Source: Verrucomicrobiota bacterium
GTDB lineage: Bacteria > Verrucomicrobiota > Verrucomicrobiia > Opitutales > UBA953
DNA: 7,426 nt
NCBI GenBank assembly: GCA_005798925.1
Contig: SYID01000030.1
Span: 1 to 7,426, forward strand
Reading direction: 5' to 3'
The notes beneath the pieces were generated by a model, which made no database searches, was not told the origin of the DNA, and was given only the letters and a program-made list of their open reading frames with translations. Of the stretch, positions 5,786 through 7,426 are shown in pieces (the stretch's first letter is position 1; every line of letters starts with the position of its first letter). The position numbers and the translations under genes are program-made.

Positions 5786-6771
5786 TGGCGGTTCCAGCGC
5801 AGCACGCGGCCGAAGATGTTCCACTCGGTCTCGAGGATGTTGCCGGCGTTGTCGAAGGTGATGCCGTGGGGCGAGGTCACGACGCCTTCGCGCCAGTCGG
5901 CCGGAGCGACCTTCGGCGTGTTGGTCTGGCCCTTCGTATCGTTGGCGCCGAGGGCGGCGACCATCTGGCCTTCCTTGTTCCAGACGGAGACGCGGCCGGC
6001 GATCTCGGCGACGCACATCAGCTCGCCGTGGAAGGACGCCGAGGAGGGGTTGCGCAGGCCTTGGTTGGCGATCATCCGCGGGTTGGTGCCGTCGAGGTCG
6101 ACGTGGAACATGCGGTTGTTGCCGCGGTCGAGGCAGAGCAGGCGGGCCGGGCTGAAACGCGTGTCGACGAAGACCTTGTGGGTGTTGGCGAAGCCCTTGC
6201 CGTCCACGACCTGCGTGGGGCCGCCGAAGACGGACTTGAACTTGCCGTCGGCGCCGAAGACGAAGACCCAGCTCTTGCCGTAGCCGTCGACGACATAGAT
6301 GTCACCGTTCGGGGCGACGTCGCAGCTCGTCAGCTTGAGGGCGTTGCCGGCCTTGCCCTTCTTGTCCTTGGCCACGCCCTTGTCGGCCGGGAAGGCGTCG
6401 GGCTTGATCTCCATCACCACGGTGCCGTCGAGCTTGGCCTTGATGAGGCGCTGTTCGGCGAGCACCGCGCCGTAGAGGAACTCGCCTTCGGCGGACTTGC
6501 GGATGACGAAGCCATGGAGCGACATCGGCAGCGCGAGGGTCTTCAGGTATTTGCCGTCCTGGCCGTAGACCTGGATGCCGGCGTCCTTCTCCTGGACGCT
6601 CACGTAGATGAGGCCGGCGGAATCGACGGCGATCTCGCCGTGACCATTGCCGATGGTCGCCTTGCCGGGAGGCGTGCCGAGGAAGTTGGGGGCCAGCTGA
6701 TATTTCACTTCGGCGGCGGAGGCGGAGAGGGCGGTCACGGCGAGGAGGGCGAGGAGGCGGAGGGTGGGCAT
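5782..6771 (-). CDS. Exported NHL/6-bladed beta-propeller protein, PAL-like arrangement
   Basis: The 329-residue product starts with a signal peptide (MPTLRLLALLAVTALSASA, cleavage near 19-20). Propeller strands occur at about 44-75 (HGEIAVDSAGLIYVS), 86-115, 148-180 (CDVAPNGDIYVVDGYG), 198-226 (HKVFVDTR to DRGNNRMFHVDLDG), 248-268 and 302-327 (HGITFDNAGNILETE). Histidines 44, 86, 198, 248 and 302 stand at or near strand starts. In NHL lyases such as peptidyl-alpha-hydroxyglycine alpha-amidating lyase (PAL), inward histidines bind a metal, so an enzymatic role is possible but unproven. It is shorter and quite different in sequence from the other propeller in this window. The ATG at 6771 fits the signal peptide; an in-frame ATG at 6864 would add a Pro-rich segment translated from the G/C tract and is rejected. 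It is coupled to the membrane-anchored gene downstream. Confidence 0.85.
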   Translation of the reverse strand: MPTLRLLALLAVTALSASAAEVKYQLAPNFLGTPPGKATIGNGHGEIAVDSAGLIYVSVQEKDAGIQVYGQDGKYLKTLALPMSLHGFVIRKSAEGEFLYGAVLAEQRLIKAKLDGTVVMEIKPDAFPADKGVAKDKKGKAGNALKLTSCDVAPNGDIYVVDGYGKSWVFVFGADGKFKSVFGGPTQVVDGKGFANTHKVFVDTRFSPARLLCLDRGNNRMFHVDLDGTNPRMIANQGLRNPSSASFHGELMCVAEIAGRVSVWNKEGQMVAALGANDTKGQTNTPKVAPADWREGVVTSPHGITFDNAGNILETEWNIFGRVLRWNRQ

Positions 6772-6782
6772 GGGTTGATTAA

Positions 6783-6811
6783 GGGGTGGGGGTAGGGAGA
6801 GGGGTAGGGGG
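6783..6811 (+). repeat. G-run tract, left arm of inverted GGGGTA repeat (G-quadruplex-prone)
   Basis: Five G runs of 4, 5, 3, 4 and 5 bases lie on the plus strand, separated by T, TA, AGA and TA, enough for a four-tier G-quadruplex motif. The tract lies 11 bases upstream of the propeller start on the minus strand, so that gene's leader RNA would be C-rich. 6783-6805 pairs with 6892-6914 at 21 of 23 positions as an inverted repeat. Confidence 0.8.
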
Positions 6812-6887
6812 AGGCTCGGCCGCTGGCAAATGGATTTCGGCAGGCGCGTTTTCATATTCGGCATCGCTCTGTGATTGTCTCTCCTAT
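6812..6887. promoter_or_regulatory. Divergent promoter region between propeller and DUF1080 genes
   Basis: This 76-bp spacer between the two G/C tracts must hold the promoters, or their upstream halves, for both flanking genes. Its central part is less GC-rich (TTTTCATATTC at 6849-6859), which could hold a -10-like element for either strand. I could not assign a confident -35/-10 pair or operator. Confidence 0.4.
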
Positions 6888-6914
6888 CCCCACCCCTATC
6901 CCTACCCCTACCCC
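6888..6914 (-). repeat. C-run tract, right arm of inverted GGGGTA repeat (G-quadruplex-prone on minus strand)
   Basis: The plus strand shows C runs of 4, 4, 3, 4 and 4 bases; the minus strand therefore has five G runs separated by TA, TA, ATA and T. The tract ends 6 bases before the DUF1080 ATG, where a Shine-Dalgarno sequence would be expected. It is the inverted partner of the tract at 6783-6811. Confidence 0.8.
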
Positions 6915-6920
6915 TAGAAC

Positions 6921-7426
6921 ATGAAATCCCTCCGTCTCCTCGCGGCCCTCGCCGCCCTCGTCGTCTCGGCTTCGGCCGCCGAAGTGAAACTTGAATCCGC
7001 CTTCAACGGCAAGGACCTCACCGGCTGGAAGACCTCCGGCTCCGACGCCTTCTGGACCGTCGCCGACGGCGTCCTCACCGGCGTGAACGACACCGCCTTC
7101 AAGGACTACAAGAAGGGCAACATGCTCTACACCGAGAAGTCCTACCAGGACGTCGTCATCGAGTGCGAATGCCGTTTCAGCGGCGAGATCGACAGCGGTA
7201 TCATGGTCCGTAAGGACGCCGCCGGGAAGAAGGATATCCAGATGCAGATCGGCGTGTCCCGCTCCCTGAAGAAGGACATGACCTGCACGTTCTACGTCGG
7301 CAAGTATCCCGAAGCCGGCTGGGCCCCGAAGGTCCCGGCGCTCTGGAAGAACGGCGAGTGGAACAAGATCCGTTTCCAGGCCAAGGGCGACACCTACACC
7401 GTCTGGCTCAACGGCGAGCAGGTCTC
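6921..7426 (+). CDS. Secreted DUF1080 (3-keto-disaccharide hydrolase domain) protein, 5' part
   Basis: The frame runs from ATG 6921 to the window end without a stop; 168 residues are visible. A signal peptide (MKSLRLLAALAALVVSASA, cleavage near 19-20) is followed by a concanavalin-like DUF1080 (PF06439) domain. Seen are FNGKDLTGW (29-37), FWTVADGVLTG (44-54), IECECRFSGEIDSGIMVRKD (about 80-99) in place of the usual NSG-containing strand, DIQMQIG (104-110), and the closing GEWNKIRFQAKGDTYTVWLNG (about 145-165). The domain is greatly expanded in Verrucomicrobiota, Planctomycetota and Bacteroidota. Members studied act on 3-keto-glycosides, and others are thought to bind or cleave sugars. It is divergent from the propeller gene and has a matching C-rich leader, so co-regulation is likely. 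The remainder of the domain lies outside the window. Confidence 0.9.
   Translation, partial: MKSLRLLAALAALVVSASAAEVKLESAFNGKDLTGWKTSGSDAFWTVADGVLTGVNDTAFKDYKKGNMLYTEKSYQDVVIECECRFSGEIDSGIMVRKDAAGKKDIQMQIGVSRSLKKDMTCTFYVGKYPEAGWAPKVPALWKNGEWNKIRFQAKGDTYTVWLNGEQV

Noticed and set aside
5866..6795. Plus-strand 309-codon frame opposite the second propeller gene
   Set aside because: Antisense shadow with Gly/Asp/Val/Ala bias; the opposite strand encodes a coherent propeller.
6772..6864. Upstream start (ATG 6864) for the second propeller, adding a Pro/Leu-rich segment
   Set aside because: The extra residues are translated from the G/C repeat tract, and the signal peptide begins at the ATG at 6771.
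6783..6914. Telomere-like or CRISPR-like repeat array
   Set aside because: The GGGGTA runs are short, irregular and inverted, with no regularly spaced direct repeats or unique spacers.

Overview
This is a gene-dense, GC-rich bacterial chromosome segment with strongly G/C-biased third codon positions. Its mix of housekeeping genes (an RlmI-type rRNA methyltransferase, ruvA, dapA, dapB) with exported NHL-type beta-propellers and a secreted DUF1080 (3-keto-disaccharide hydrolase) protein is typical of the PVC superphylum. Verrucomicrobiota, perhaps an Opitutales-like lineage, is my best guess. That is inferred from gene content and style; no marker RNA is present.

Layout. (1) 1-1230, plus strand: the 3' part of an RlmI-like methyltransferase, then ruvA 30 bases later. 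(2) 1231-1477: a convergent intergenic gap almost filled by a nested palindromic element of about 230 bp, with outer 36-nt and inner 25-nt inverted arms, each inner arm containing its own mini-hairpin. (3) 1478-3150, minus strand: dapA then dapB, overlapping ATGA, the second and first committed steps of the lysine/diaminopimelate pathway. (4) 3205-4287, minus strand: an exported six-bladed NHL propeller with a candidate intrinsic terminator behind it and a candidate leaderless promoter in front. (5) 4380-5153, plus strand: a YbfF/ABHD11-like alpha/beta hydrolase that ends tail-to-tail, overlapping by 4 bases, with (6) a minus-strand two-gene unit at 5150-6771: a second exported propeller and, overlapping it by GTGA, an unrecognised protein with a signal peptide and a C-terminal membrane anchor. 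(7) 6772-6920: a divergent regulatory gap framed by inverted GGGGTA-type tracts, so that both flanking genes have C-rich leaders. (8) 6921-7426, plus strand: the 5' part of a secreted DUF1080 protein, cut by the window end.

How the parts relate. The dap pair is a translationally coupled biosynthetic unit, and its DapA keeps most residues of the lysine feedback site. The second propeller, its membrane-anchored partner and the DUF1080 protein look like a co-regulated envelope or periplasmic set, because the divergent leaders share the same inverted C-rich tract. I see no defence system, CRISPR array, tRNA, rRNA, insertion sequence or prophage gene. The non-coding signals most worth following up are the palindromic element behind ruvA/dapB, whose two mini-hairpins differ by a compensatory base-pair swap, and the paired G-quadruplex-prone tracts in the 6772-6920 gap. 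Almost none of the start codons has a recognisable Shine-Dalgarno sequence.
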